Source of the DNA: JAJXZP01 sp963787185
GTDB lineage: Bacteria; Spirochaetota; Spirochaetia; Treponematales; Rectinemataceae
Reading direction: 5' to 3'
DNA length: 64,000 nucleotides
NCBI GenBank assembly: GCA_963787185.1
Contig: CAWBCC010000021.1
Location: forward strand, 1 to 64,000
The notes beneath the pieces are model-generated. The model saw only the letters and a program-made list of their open reading frames with translations. It made no database searches and was not told the origin of the DNA. A program made the position numbers and the translations under genes. Shown piece by piece: positions 8,143-17,562 of the stretch (positions within the stretch are counted from its first letter, which is position 1; every line of letters starts with the position of its first letter).

Positions 8143-8973
8143 ATGCGGGTAACTTCATGCTTTCGCGTTTTCCTCGGCTCGGCGATCGCGCTGACGATCG
8201 GGTTAGGGACGCTCGCGGCCCAGGACTACTCCGCGGCCGATCTTGTCGGCGCGGCCACCAGGGACGAGATGGTCCGGAAGGGCGGCATTTCGGCCGTAAG
8301 CTCGGATGGTCTGCCGAAGCTCTTGCCCCGGCAGGCCGGTGCCGACCTCATCCGAGCGGCCCTCGCCGCGGAAAAGCCCCAGGTTTTGGTCGAGGCGCTC
8401 TTTTTCTATCCGCGCCCCGAGCCGAGCGGCGCTGCCGCCCAATCGGCCGAGCTCGCGGCGATCTACGGCCTCATGCGCAGCTTCAGCACGCTGCGCGGCA
8501 TAAAATATTTTTCCCACAGCCAGCAGTCGATGCAGACTCTCTACGTCGATGCGTACAGAGTCTCCGCCGTCGAGGGGGGGACCCGCATCGAAGATCCCGA
8601 CCCGCCTTCGCCCGGCCAGATTCCGGCCACCGAGCGGTTCGACGTTTTCCTTCAGGATCAGAGATTCGGGAAGAACGTGTATCGCTACGATTTCACGAAC
8701 TTCGCGGACGGCATTCTCGTCGAGTCGACCAACGAAACGCAAATGACCTATCTCATTTTCCCCGTATTCGCACCCGGGAAACTCAAGATGAGACTGCTGC
8801 TCGTACCTGCGAACGACGGAATAATCTTCTATGTCGAGAGCGGGGCAGGGGCGCCCGGCTTTCTGCGCTCGCGGATCGGAGAGAGTTTCCAGAACCGAGC
8901 GGCGGCGCTGTTCGGCTGGTTCCGCGACAGATTCAAAGAGCCCGAGCCGATGCCCGAGCCGGGCAACTCCTGA
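8143..8973 (+). CDS. Conserved exported protein, DUF6675-like
   Basis: I choose the ATG at 8143 because it opens directly with a signal peptide (hydrophobic stretch, then AAQ at the probable cleavage site); the frame is open further upstream to 8044 but that part looks random. The mature protein of about 250 residues has no catalytic motif I know and ends in a Pro/Glu-rich tail. Its pattern resembles a spirochaete family annotated as DUF6675, which is a recollection rather than a search result. Function unknown; it probably acts in the periplasm or on the surface. Confidence 0.65.
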   Translation: MRVTSCFRVFLGSAIALTIGLGTLAAQDYSAADLVGAATRDEMVRKGGISAVSSDGLPKLLPRQAGADLIRAALAAEKPQVLVEALFFYPRPEPSGAAAQSAELAAIYGLMRSFSTLRGIKYFSHSQQSMQTLYVDAYRVSAVEGGTRIEDPDPPSPGQIPATERFDVFLQDQRFGKNVYRYDFTNFADGILVESTNETQMTYLIFPVFAPGKLKMRLLLVPANDGIIFYVESGAGAPGFLRSRIGESFQNRAAALFGWFRDRFKEPEPMPEPGNS

Positions 8974-9204
8974 GGGTGGAATCGATTTCGAGCCCCTCCC
9001 CGACAGAATGGCGCTCGAGCTCGGTTTTCTCCCCTGAAAAGCGGCGAATATCCTTTTCTCGGACATGCAAAAGCTAGACTATAATGATTAGGAGAGCCTC
9101 TCTCGAAGCGCGGGCGCGTTGCGAGAGAGGTGCCTCAAAATGTCGCCGCGAAAGCGGACGACTTTTGAAGTCGGTCCATATCGTTTTGTTGAAAGGAGCC
9201 TTCA

Positions 9205-9981
9205 ATGGAATCCTACCTGTATTTGATGCTGGAGCCGGAGGCGCTCGTCGCCTCCATGTTGCCCCCCGAGGAGTTCGGGGCCTACATGGCGACAGGGACG
9301 CAGAAGCAGACCAGCGGACAGGCGATGTTCTTCACGATCAAACCGGATTTCAAGAGCGAGCATTTCAAGCTCTCCGACATCGAGACGCGCTGCGTTCCCC
9401 ACGAGGACGGAAGGCCCAAGCACTCGGTCTATCTGGGCATCTACCGGATCCTCGAGCATGTCCCCCTGGAGGCCATAGACAGTCTCTGGCTCATCACCGC
9501 CCACGGAAGGTCCCTCGAGCTCAAGCCCGGACGGGCCCGGCAGGATTCATCGGCGAAATACCACCTTTACAGGGAGATAGCCCCGGTCAATCCCCTCATC
9601 GCGAGTTCGTTCGGCGCCGCGGACTTCTGCCGCTTCATCACCGATCCCGCCAGACCCATATTCGTGCCGCGCATCTGCATGGTGGAGCTCGACCTCGAGG
9701 GCCTCGCCGAGGATCCGATCAAGGGCAAAGCCGACAATCTGCCCTATCACAACATGAGCCATATCAGGACCTGCCTCACCGAGATCGCGAAGAAGCCCAT
9801 CAAGACGGTCGACAGACTGCCGCGGCAGGGCATCATTTTCCGCTGCATCAAAGGCGGGATATACATAGGCGACCAGAAGCAGGTCATCGAATATCCCTTC
9901 CCTTCCATCGACGATCTCGAAGGCAAGTACAATGTCTGGTGGCGCTGCGCCAACGACAACGAACTGGAGTGGACGGTCTAG
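9205..9981 (+). CDS. Conserved hypothetical cytoplasmic protein
   Basis: This 258-residue protein has a strong ribosome binding site (GAAAGGAG, 6 bases upstream) and codon use like its neighbours, so it is a real gene. There is no signal peptide, membrane segment or motif that I recognise. It is rich in charged residues and has several Cys (for example near RCVPHED and FRCIKGG) with no obvious cluster. A perfect TATAAT lies at 9080-9085 upstream with no clear -35. Function not assigned. Confidence 0.75.
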   Translation: MESYLYLMLEPEALVASMLPPEEFGAYMATGTQKQTSGQAMFFTIKPDFKSEHFKLSDIETRCVPHEDGRPKHSVYLGIYRILEHVPLEAIDSLWLITAHGRSLELKPGRARQDSSAKYHLYREIAPVNPLIASSFGAADFCRFITDPARPIFVPRICMVELDLEGLAEDPIKGKADNLPYHNMSHIRTCLTEIAKKPIKTVDRLPRQGIIFRCIKGGIYIGDQKQVIEYPFPSIDDLEGKYNVWWRCANDNELEWTV

Positions 9982-10117
9982 CGGATCCGGATGGATGGAT
10001 TCGGCCGCGGGCCTTCGAGCCTCGCATCGAAGGCCCGCGGCTGTGGGCTAGACATTCCCTCTGCTTGGGGCGAAAATCGCGCCCGAAAGCCGGGCCTCGG
10101 ATATTTTTCGAAAATGC

Positions 10118-10148
10118 TTGCATGAATCGCCGAATTTGCCGATATAAT
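10118..10148 (+). promoter_or_regulatory. Putative promoter of the M23 peptidase gene
   Basis: TTGCAT (10118-10123) and a perfect TATAAT (10143-10148) are separated by 19 bases, 22 bases before the ATG. The long spacer weakens the call. Confidence 0.4.
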
Positions 10149-10170
10149 ATGATCCGCGCGAGGGTAGCAA

Positions 10171-11214
10171 ATGTCTTCGCTGCTACGAAGCTACAAAAAA
10201 CTCGAAAATGAAGCCTGGAGAAGGCTGACCGCACGATTTTTGGCCTTCCTGTACGACATCCGCAGGGGGTGGCTCCGCTTTTTGAGCCTGGCCGGCCAGG
10301 AGATCACGATTCTGGTGGTCCCGCACACCGAAAGACCGGCCCGCGGGCTCCACCTCCCCCTGTTCGGTTTCGTGCTGGCCTGTGCATTGACCATAGGCGT
10401 ATTCGTCGGGGGTGTCTTTTTCCTGCTCGGCGTTCGCGGAGACGAAGGCAGGCTCTCGGGCTCCGCCGCCGCCGTTTCGGTGGCCAAGTCCGAGCGCGAC
10501 CAGCTTCAGGATCAGATAAATCTGTTTACGAAGGCCTTCAATTCCTTCAAGACGGCTCTCGACGCCGATCTCGCTTCGGTGAACCGCAGCGGCACTGCCT
10601 CTCTCGCCGGGGCGGCGGGATTTCCCTTCGCCCCCAAGGCCCTTTTTTCGAATAGGCGCCCTACGCCTCTGCAGGAGATCGAGGAAGCCAGAGCCACTCT
10701 GGATCAGGCTACCGGACCCATCCAGGAATACGGGAACGCCATCGCCGAGATGGACCAGATCAAGCCCACCGTACCCGCAATCTGGCCCATCGAAGGCGGC
10801 ATGGGGCACATTTCCTTCCCCTTCGGGCCCGAGCCCAACCCCTTCACGGGAGAGATGTACTTTCATACCGGGATCGACTGTTCGACGTATCGCACCGGCG
10901 ACCCAATCGTGGCCACCGCGGACGGCACGGTGGAATTCGCCGGCGTGGACGGCGGCTACGGCCGCTGCGTTTTCGTGAAGCATGCCCACGGCTATTACAC
11001 GCGCTACGGGCACATGGAGCGCATCCTCGTATACACGGGCCAGAAAGTCAAACAAGGTCAGGTCATCGGCCTCATTGGCATGACGGGCGTGGCCACCGGT
11101 CCGCACGTCCATTACGAAGTGATCATCGGCGCCGGCTATGTCGATCCCATGGGCTACTTCTGGTCGAACGCCCAGGCCAACCCCATTGTCGCGGGCGGGC
11201 ACGACCACGACTAG
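10171..11214 (+). CDS. M23 family metallopeptidase, membrane anchored
   Basis: The 347-residue protein has a short cytoplasmic N-terminus, one transmembrane helix (about 66-92) and an extended helical stretch. A C-terminal LytM/peptidase M23 domain follows, with zinc ligands H232 and D236 (HTGID) and H312-V-H314 (HVHYE). All four active-site residues are present, so it is likely an active endopeptidase or amidase-type hydrolase acting on peptidoglycan, not a degenerate activator. The arrangement (helix, coiled region, M23) is common in cell-division and morphogenesis hydrolases. The kinase gene follows on the same strand. Confidence 0.88.
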   Translation: MSSLLRSYKKLENEAWRRLTARFLAFLYDIRRGWLRFLSLAGQEITILVVPHTERPARGLHLPLFGFVLACALTIGVFVGGVFFLLGVRGDEGRLSGSAAAVSVAKSERDQLQDQINLFTKAFNSFKTALDADLASVNRSGTASLAGAAGFPFAPKALFSNRRPTPLQEIEEARATLDQATGPIQEYGNAIAEMDQIKPTVPAIWPIEGGMGHISFPFGPEPNPFTGEMYFHTGIDCSTYRTGDPIVATADGTVEFAGVDGGYGRCVFVKHAHGYYTRYGHMERILVYTGQKVKQGQVIGLIGMTGVATGPHVHYEVIIGAGYVDPMGYFWSNAQANPIVAGGHDHD

Positions 11215-11236
11215 CGGGTGCTTCTCGGCTTCTCAC

Positions 11237-12310
11237 TTGACCGATGTCGTGTTCTCGGGATCCGGAGCGGCGGCATTTTCGGACTTCGATCATGACACCC
11301 TGTCCAGATTGTTTTCGAGCTTCCTGGACCATATCCCCGCGGGCATCATCATCAAGGACGAGACGCTCCGCTACATTTACGTCAATCGCTACCTCAAGGA
11401 TCTCTACGGCGAAAGCAACTGGGAGGGGAGGCGGGCCGCCGACCTCTATCCGGGCGATCCCGCGCTGCCCGATATCGACGAAGAGGACCGGCGCGCCCTC
11501 CAGGACGGGCCGATCGAAGTTTTCGTCACGATCCCGGACGCCGGCAAGCTTCCCAGGCGGTTCAGGATCACGAAGTTCCCCATCGTGCTCGCCGACGGGG
11601 AGCGAGTCCTCGGTTATATCATGAACGACATAACCGAGCTTTCGAAGGTCCAGAAGGAGCTCTCCGCCGCCGTCGCCGACCGCGAGATACTGCTCAAGGA
11701 AGTCTACCACCGCGTGAAGAACAACCTCGCCACCGTGGCCGCGCTCATCAGGCTGGGAGCGGAAGGGGTCCGGGACGAGAAAGCGCTCGACGCGTTCGAG
11801 GACAGCTGCCGCCGCATCGAGTCTCTCGCCCTGCTCCACGAAGAACTCTACGGCTCCGAGAGCCTGTCGGACCTCGACTTCGGGAAGTATCTGCGAAGCG
11901 TGACGGAACGGCTTTTCGCCTCCTCCATGCCCTCCTCCCGAATCAATCTGAAAATCGAAACGGAGCGCGTATCGCTTCCCATCGCCTCCGCCGTTCCCCT
12001 GGCACTCATCGCCAACGAGCTCGTGACCAACGCGCTCAAGTACGCATTCCCCTCCCATGCGAGCGGGACGGTGAGTGTCTCGATCGCGCGCGAAGCGGAT
12101 ACCGATACGATCGCTCTGCGCGTGGCCGACGACGGAGTAGGTCTTCCCGTGGGTCTGGAGCCCGGCGAGGCGCAGAGTCTCGGCTTCGTTCTCGTGCATC
12201 ACCTGGCGGAGCAGATCGGCGCCTCGGCCGGGCATCGAAGCCGGCCCGGTACCGAGTTTTGGATACGCTTCCCCGCGCCGAAGGAGGCTTCGAGGGCGGA
12301 GAAAGCCTGA
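11237..12310 (+). CDS. PAS-domain sensor histidine kinase, HisKA_2 family
   Basis: Cytoplasmic kinase without membrane segments. A PAS domain spans about residues 18-130, then the HisKA_2 phosphoacceptor box EVYHRVKNN with H158, then a HATPase domain with N-box NELVTNALKYAF. HisKA_2 kinases often serve general stress or light responses. The frame is open back to an ATG at 11138, but the first 33 residues would be an out-of-frame reading of the peptidase gene, so I prefer TTG at 11237 (GTG at 11249 is an alternative). No response regulator is adjacent. Confidence 0.82.
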   Translation: MTDVVFSGSGAAAFSDFDHDTLSRLFSSFLDHIPAGIIIKDETLRYIYVNRYLKDLYGESNWEGRRAADLYPGDPALPDIDEEDRRALQDGPIEVFVTIPDAGKLPRRFRITKFPIVLADGERVLGYIMNDITELSKVQKELSAAVADREILLKEVYHRVKNNLATVAALIRLGAEGVRDEKALDAFEDSCRRIESLALLHEELYGSESLSDLDFGKYLRSVTERLFASSMPSSRINLKIETERVSLPIASAVPLALIANELVTNALKYAFPSHASGTVSVSIAREADTDTIALRVADDGVGLPVGLEPGEAQSLGFVLVHHLAEQIGASAGHRSRPGTEFWIRFPAPKEASRAEKA

Positions 12311-12372
12311 GCGGAGCGCGACGCGCGCGACCGAGAGGGCGGTCGTGGTCTTCCGCTACGATGCCGCCCAAG

Positions 12373-15300
12373 TCATCGAAGGAAGATGTCCAGGCCGAGT
12401 CTGAAAGCTCCGGGCCTGATCCTGTAGCGCTCCAGAGTGTCGGGCCCGCAGGTCGCCGTGCCGAGACCCCGCTGGGCCGCATCCAGCGTCAGGAATATCT
12501 CGTCGCGGCGTTCGAGGTCGCATTCGTGCCGCGCCTTCCACATCTGGGCCGCCTCGTAGTGCGAGGCGGAGAAGTCGAAGCTTTCCCCCGAAAAGCGGAT
12601 CGAGGCCCCGTTTCCCCGGTCCGAAAACTCCACCCAGCGCACGTCCGTACGGTTTCCGTTTTCCTGCGGGAGAACGTAGGGGACGCGCAGATCGTCGACC
12701 TCGCATTCGTACAGGCCCACGGCTGCGCCCGCCTTCCTGTCGGCGTAGCATTCCTGGGGACCGCGCCCGTACCAGCGCGCGTGTTCGAGCTTCGGCGAGA
12801 GGGTGCAGGCCAGCCCTATCCGCGGTAGCTCGGGGAGGTCCCGATCGAGATCGAAAAGGAAGCTGCACGAGGGACCCTCGTTTCCGAAAGTCCAGACCTG
12901 GCGCAGCCTCCCGACGCCCCGTCCCGTCCGGCTCGTTGCCTCGTGCCGAAGCTCCAGCCTTCCGGCATCCTGATCGAGGCTCCTATCGGCGAGTCGGAAG
13001 CGCAACTCGTCGAGGCCGGCGTCCAGCCATTCGTACATGACCTTGTTCCGGCAATAGAACGAAAAGTCCGGCTTGCCGCGAAGCTCCATGAAGGTCTTGG
13101 GCCCGTCGTTTTCGGTCGGGACTCTCCAGAGATTCATGACGAGGGGCGATCGGAGCCGCTCGAGGCCTCCCGAGAGGAGAGACTCGAGGAAACCTTGCCC
13201 GGAAAAGGTGGCCTCGTAGCCGTTTCCGTCTCCGGAAACGGCGCGGAGCGAGTCGGCCGATTCGGCGAACTCGAGGTGATCGGCGCCCGCACCGCCCGCC
13301 TTCACGGAGGCGGGCCGCGCCGGCCTGTGCCGCATCGCCGCATCCCGCACAGCCTCGCCGCGGCCGCCCGTGGCGAGGGGCAGCTGTTCCCAGGCCAGGC
13401 GATGGCCCGCCGGCGCCCAGCTCGTGTCGCGTGCCAGGCGGAATTCGAGGAAGAGGAAGGATTCCGCGCTCGCCGCTCCGGCTCTGGACTCCTCGGTCCA
13501 GGGAAGGGCGAGGTCCAGGTCGACGGTCCCGCCCGGCTCGACCGCGGGCAGCGCGATCGAGCCGGATAGAAGTTCTTCCCCTTCGACCTGTACCGACCAG
13601 CGGAGTTCGAGAAGATCCAGAGGCGTGAAATCGAAGCGGTTCGCGACGCGGATGCGCCCCGTCCAGGGGTGATCCGAGCTCGCGGCGACCGGCCGGAACA
13701 GCCTGGCGCATTCGGCGAGCACGGGCTTTTCGCTCCGGTCCGGGAAGACCAGGCCGTTGCAGATGAAGTCGAGGTCGCTCGGCTTGTCGCCGAAGTCGCC
13801 TCCGTATTTCCAGTATTTCTTCCCCGAAGCGCCGGCGCCGTCCTCGGCGAAGGCCTCGATCCCCTGATCCACCCAGTCCCAGATGAAGCCGCCCTGGAGT
13901 CCCGGGTAGCGTTCGATCAGGGCCCAATAGTCGGCGAGACCGCCGTTCGAGTTGCCCATGGCGTGGGAATACTCGCACATGATGAAGGGACGGTCGTCCT
14001 CGGTCGTCGTCGCCCAGGTCTCGAGAATGTCGAGGGGCGGGTACATGGTCGAGACGATGTCGGAGGCCGCGTGCCCGCGCTTGAGCGATTCGAGCGTGTG
14101 CCAGTCCTGGCCCCATTCGGGCCTGAGCGCGCCTTCGTAATGGAGGGGCCGCGAGGGGTCGAAGGAGCGGATCCAGCCTGCGAGCGCGTCGTGGTTGGGC
14201 CCATAGCCCGATTCGTTGCCGAGCGACCAGATGACGATCGATGCGTGATTCTTGTCGCGCAGGACCATGCGCATCCCGCGCTCGAGGAATGCGCCGGCCC
14301 AGCGCGGGTCGCGGCACAGATGATCGTAGAAGGCGTGGCTCTCGATGTTCGCCTCGTCGATGAGATACAGGCCGTACTCGTCGCAGAGCTCGTACCAGCG
14401 CTCGTCGTTCGGATAATGGCTCGTCCGCACCGCGTTGAAATTGCGCCGCTTCATGAGCTCGATATCCCGCACCATGCCGGCGGTATCGAGCGTCTTCCCG
14501 CGACGCTCATCGTGCTCGTGGCGGTTCACGCCCTTGATGAGCACCGCCTTGCCGTTGATGAGGAGCTCGCGGTTTTTCACTTCGACGCGGCGGAAGCCCA
14601 GCCGGCAGGCCGTGTGCTCCACGGCCTGCCCCTGCGGCGCGACCAGACTCGCGACGAGGCAATACAGAGCCGGATCCTCGTGGTTCCAGGGCCGCGGCTT
14701 TTCCACGCTCAGCGAGAGCCGAGCCTCCCAGCGCGATGCGCGATACAAAGAACCGACCTTCGCCTCGGCCGTCGCGATGGGCGATTCCGGCGAGAGATCC
14801 GCCCCCGCGGCGCTACGCGTTCGGGGGCCGTACAGGGCCAGGCGCACGCTCCAGTCGCCGCAGAGTTCCGCGGGATCCCGCCCCTCGACCAGGCCGCTGC
14901 CGTCGTAGTCGACCGGGGCCATGCCCTCGGGGACGACTCCGCCCGAGGGATCGAAGGTGAAGCCGAGTTTCACGGTCACATCGACCCTGCCCGACGAGAA
15001 GTCCGCCTCGCTCAGGGCGCGCGCGTCGAGGTCGGCGATATAGGCCGCGTCGGTGGAGTAGAGATACACGCTCCGGTAGATGCCGCCGTACCACCACTGA
15101 TCCTGATCCTCGATGAAGCTCGCGTCGGAGTAACGGATCACCCGGAAGGCGAGGAGGTTCCTTCCCGCAACGAGACTGTCCGTCAGGTCGAACTCGGTGG
15201 GGAGCCTCGTGTCCTTCGAGAATCCGAGGTACGCGCCGTTGCACCAGGCTTCGAGGAAACTCTCGGCGGCGCCGACGTGCAGGACCACGCGGCGGCCCTT

Positions 15301-15726
15301 CCAGGCCTCGGGCAGATCGAAGGAGCGGCGGTAGAGCCCCGTCGGGTTGTGCGCCGAGGGCGCGGAGGGGGGCACGTTGCCGAAGGGCATTATGACATTC
15401 GTGTAGTGCGGTTTGTCGAAGCCCTGGAGAGTCCAGGTACCCGGCACGCGGAGCTTCGGCCAGGACGGCGCGGCGAAGCCCGGCTCCTCGAACCCCGCGG
15501 GCGTCGCCGCGGGGTTCTCGGCCAAGGCGAAGTCCCAGTCGCCGTCCAGATCGAGCACGAGGGGGTTGGCGGGAAAGTCCCCGCCGGCGGGCCCGAGGCG
15601 GGCCGCCCTCCTGGCGGTCTCGGCGTCCGTCCAGGGCAGGAGTGGGCTGCGCATGCTCAGGCGGCCGAGACCGGAAAGCTCCGGGCTTTCCCAAGGCGAC
15701 GTCCCGTGGAAAAGATCCTTGCTCAT
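12373..15726 (-). CDS. lacZ: Beta-galactosidase, glycoside hydrolase family 2
   Basis: 1117 residues, about the length of full LacZ enzymes with five domains: N-terminal sugar-binding, immunoglobulin-like, TIM barrel, second immunoglobulin-like, and C-terminal small-chain domain. The acid/base Glu is near residue 505 (LGNESG) and the nucleophile near 585 (CEYSHAMGNS); the family signature with DEANIESH precedes them. There is no signal peptide, so lactose or another beta-galactoside would be cleaved in the cytoplasm after import. It is the last gene of the operon with the two permeases and the binding protein, 30 bases below the permease gene. Confidence 0.95.
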   Translation of the reverse strand: MSKDLFHGTSPWESPELSGLGRLSMRSPLLPWTDAETARRAARLGPAGGDFPANPLVLDLDGDWDFALAENPAATPAGFEEPGFAAPSWPKLRVPGTWTLQGFDKPHYTNVIMPFGNVPPSAPSAHNPTGLYRRSFDLPEAWKGRRVVLHVGAAESFLEAWCNGAYLGFSKDTRLPTEFDLTDSLVAGRNLLAFRVIRYSDASFIEDQDQWWYGGIYRSVYLYSTDAAYIADLDARALSEADFSSGRVDVTVKLGFTFDPSGGVVPEGMAPVDYDGSGLVEGRDPAELCGDWSVRLALYGPRTRSAAGADLSPESPIATAEAKVGSLYRASRWEARLSLSVEKPRPWNHEDPALYCLVASLVAPQGQAVEHTACRLGFRRVEVKNRELLINGKAVLIKGVNRHEHDERRGKTLDTAGMVRDIELMKRRNFNAVRTSHYPNDERWYELCDEYGLYLIDEANIESHAFYDHLCRDPRWAGAFLERGMRMVLRDKNHASIVIWSLGNESGYGPNHDALAGWIRSFDPSRPLHYEGALRPEWGQDWHTLESLKRGHAASDIVSTMYPPLDILETWATTTEDDRPFIMCEYSHAMGNSNGGLADYWALIERYPGLQGGFIWDWVDQGIEAFAEDGAGASGKKYWKYGGDFGDKPSDLDFICNGLVFPDRSEKPVLAECARLFRPVAASSDHPWTGRIRVANRFDFTPLDLLELRWSVQVEGEELLSGSIALPAVEPGGTVDLDLALPWTEESRAGAASAESFLFLEFRLARDTSWAPAGHRLAWEQLPLATGGRGEAVRDAAMRHRPARPASVKAGGAGADHLEFAESADSLRAVSGDGNGYEATFSGQGFLESLLSGGLERLRSPLVMNLWRVPTENDGPKTFMELRGKPDFSFYCRNKVMYEWLDAGLDELRFRLADRSLDQDAGRLELRHEATSRTGRGVGRLRQVWTFGNEGPSCSFLFDLDRDLPELPRIGLACTLSPKLEHARWYGRGPQECYADRKAGAAVGLYECEVDDLRVPYVLPQENGNRTDVRWVEFSDRGNGASIRFSGESFDFSASHYEAAQMWKARHECDLERRDEIFLTLDAAQRGLGTATCGPDTLERYRIRPGAFRLGLDIFLR

Positions 15727-15756
15727 CGGGTGTTCTCCTTATACTTCATCGGGCCG

Positions 15757-16578
15757 CTATTTCACCGAGCCCAGGAGGCCGGCCACGAACTGCTTCTGCA
15801 TCGACAGGAAGAGGACGAGCACGGGCAGCACGGAGATGCAGACGATCACCATGAGCGCCCCGTACTCGATGGTGTAGGCGCTCATCATCGACGTCATCGC
15901 GATGGGTAGGGTCTTCTTCGCGTCGGTGAGTATGGTGATGAGCGGCCAGAGATAGGAATTCCACTGGCCGAGGAAGAGATAGATGGCCGCCGAGGCGTAG
16001 GTGGCTTGCATGGAAGGCGTGACGATACGGACGAAGATATCGAACTCGCTCGCCCCGTCGACCCGCGCCGCCTCCATGATCTCGGTGGGGAACATCTTGA
16101 AGTTCTGGCGCATGAAAAAGATTATGAAAACCGACATGATCGATGGCAGAACGATCGCGGCATGGGTGTTGAGGAGCTTGAAGAAGGCGAACATCCTGAA
16201 CATCGGGATGACGATGGCTATCTGCGGGATTATCAGCGTAAGGAGGAGGACGCCGAAGGCCTTGTCGCGCGTCTTGGAGGGGTATTTCTCGAACCCGAAA
16301 GCCGCGAGGCCGTTGACCACGAGGCCGAAGACCACCGTCAGCACGGCTATCTTCAGCGAGTTGAGGAAGAACAGCGGCAGGTTGTAGTTCTTGACGGCCT
16401 TGAGCCAGTTCGAGACGAAGTCGTGGCCGGGGAGGAGGATTCCGCGAAGCACGTCGTTGGGGTTGAGGGTCGTGCCGACTATCATCCAATAGAAGGGGAA
16501 GATGCTGACCACTGCGGCCAGGAGCAGGGCGAGGATTGCGAGGAATCGTCCGGGAGACCACGCGCGGATCACGCTCAT
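15757..16578 (-). CDS. Carbohydrate ABC transporter permease, MalG/LacG type
   Basis: Inner-membrane permease of 273 residues with six predicted helices. The ATPase-contacting EAA loop is readable as EAARVDGASEFDIF. It pairs with the upstream permease, whose stop overlaps this start by four bases. Substrate is inferred from the adjacent beta-galactosidase gene: lactose or a related beta-galactoside. No ATPase gene is in the cluster, so a shared MsmK/MalK-type ATPase elsewhere must energise it. Confidence 0.9.
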   Translation of the reverse strand: MSVIRAWSPGRFLAILALLLAAVVSIFPFYWMIVGTTLNPNDVLRGILLPGHDFVSNWLKAVKNYNLPLFFLNSLKIAVLTVVFGLVVNGLAAFGFEKYPSKTRDKAFGVLLLTLIIPQIAIVIPMFRMFAFFKLLNTHAAIVLPSIMSVFIIFFMRQNFKMFPTEIMEAARVDGASEFDIFVRIVTPSMQATYASAAIYLFLGQWNSYLWPLITILTDAKKTLPIAMTSMMSAYTIEYGALMVIVCISVLPVLVLFLSMQKQFVAGLLGSVK

Positions 16579-17468
16579 TTGGCCCTCCTCTCGCCGAGCA
16601 GGCGCATCTGGATGAAGGCGAAGATGCCCGAGATCACCACGACCACGTAGGACATGGCCGTCGCGTAGCCGAAATCGGCGTTTATGAAGAAGGCCTGCCG
16701 GTAGATGTACAGGGCCGCGGTCATCGTCGCGTTGGCCGGGCCACCCTGCCAGGTCAGGATGTTGGGCTCGTCGAAGAGCTGCATCGTGCCGCTCGTCGAG
16801 GTGACCGCCGAAAAGAGGATGACCGGAACGAGAAGAGGAATCGTGATCGTGAAGAACTGCCGCACCTTGGAGGCTCCGTCGACCTCGGCCGCCTCGTAGA
16901 TCTCGGTATCGATGCTCTGGAGGCCCACGAGGAAGAAGACCATGTTGTAGCCCGTCCAGCGCCAGGTCATCGCGAGGATGATGGTGATCTTGGCCCAGAA
17001 TGCGTCACTGAGCCAGCCGATCGGCGTCGCGATGAGGTGGGCTTGCAGCATCAGGTTGTTGAGCAGACCGTTGGTTTGAAGAAGAACCCTGAACAGCACC
17101 GACACCACCACGAGAGAGGTGACCGCGGGCAGGAAGATGGCGAGCCTGAGAGAACCGCGGAAGCGCTTGATGCCCTGATTGAGGAGCACCGCGAGCACGA
17201 GGGCGAGGAAGATCATGAGGGGTACCTGGATGACCATGAAAAAGAAGTTGTGCCCCAGCGCCTCCTGAAAGACCGTGTCGTGGGCCATCCGCACGAAGTT
17301 GCCGAGGCCGATAAAGGTGTTCGACATGCCCTTCCAGCGGCGCGTCACGTAGTAGAGCGACGAGAGGATGGGATAGAGCATGAACAGCGTGAAGAATGTC
17401 ATCGCCGGGGCGACACAGAGCCAACCGAAGCGGTTCAGGTATCGCTGGTAGTTTCCGCGCTTTTTCAC
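16575..17468 (-). CDS. Carbohydrate ABC transporter permease, MalF/LacF type
   Basis: This 297-residue partner permease has about six helices and an EAA loop (EAAEVDGASKVRQFF). It is the first permease after a strong intergenic hairpin that separates it from the binding-protein gene. The 4-base overlap with the next permease implies translational coupling and a 1:1 heterodimer. Confidence 0.9.
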   Translation of the reverse strand: MKKRGNYQRYLNRFGWLCVAPAMTFFTLFMLYPILSSLYYVTRRWKGMSNTFIGLGNFVRMAHDTVFQEALGHNFFFMVIQVPLMIFLALVLAVLLNQGIKRFRGSLRLAIFLPAVTSLVVVSVLFRVLLQTNGLLNNLMLQAHLIATPIGWLSDAFWAKITIILAMTWRWTGYNMVFFLVGLQSIDTEIYEAAEVDGASKVRQFFTITIPLLVPVILFSAVTSTSGTMQLFDEPNILTWQGGPANATMTAALYIYRQAFFINADFGYATAMSYVVVVISGIFAFIQMRLLGERRAK

Positions 17469-17494
17469 GGGCTGCTCCTGTTGGGCCGAGTTTC

Positions 17495-17542
17495 AAAAAA
17501 GGCTTCCGGCCCCGCTAGTCTCCGGCGGGGCGGCGGAAGCCT
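17495..17542 (-). terminator. Intrinsic terminator/attenuator between binding protein and permeases
   Basis: A 9-base stem AGGCTTCCG (17534-17542 with 17500-17508) plus an inner GC stem is followed on the minus strand by six Ts (17495-17500). Placed inside the operon, it should let the binding protein be made in excess over the permeases. Confidence 0.85.
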
Positions 17543-17562
17543 GTTCTACGACGATGTCTGTC

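Noticed and set aside
13669..15909. A 746-codon open frame on the plus strand opposite lacZ
   Set aside because: It lies wholly antisense to a clear GH2 enzyme; GC-rich third positions keep the reverse frame open. It has no ribosome site and no recognisable domain.
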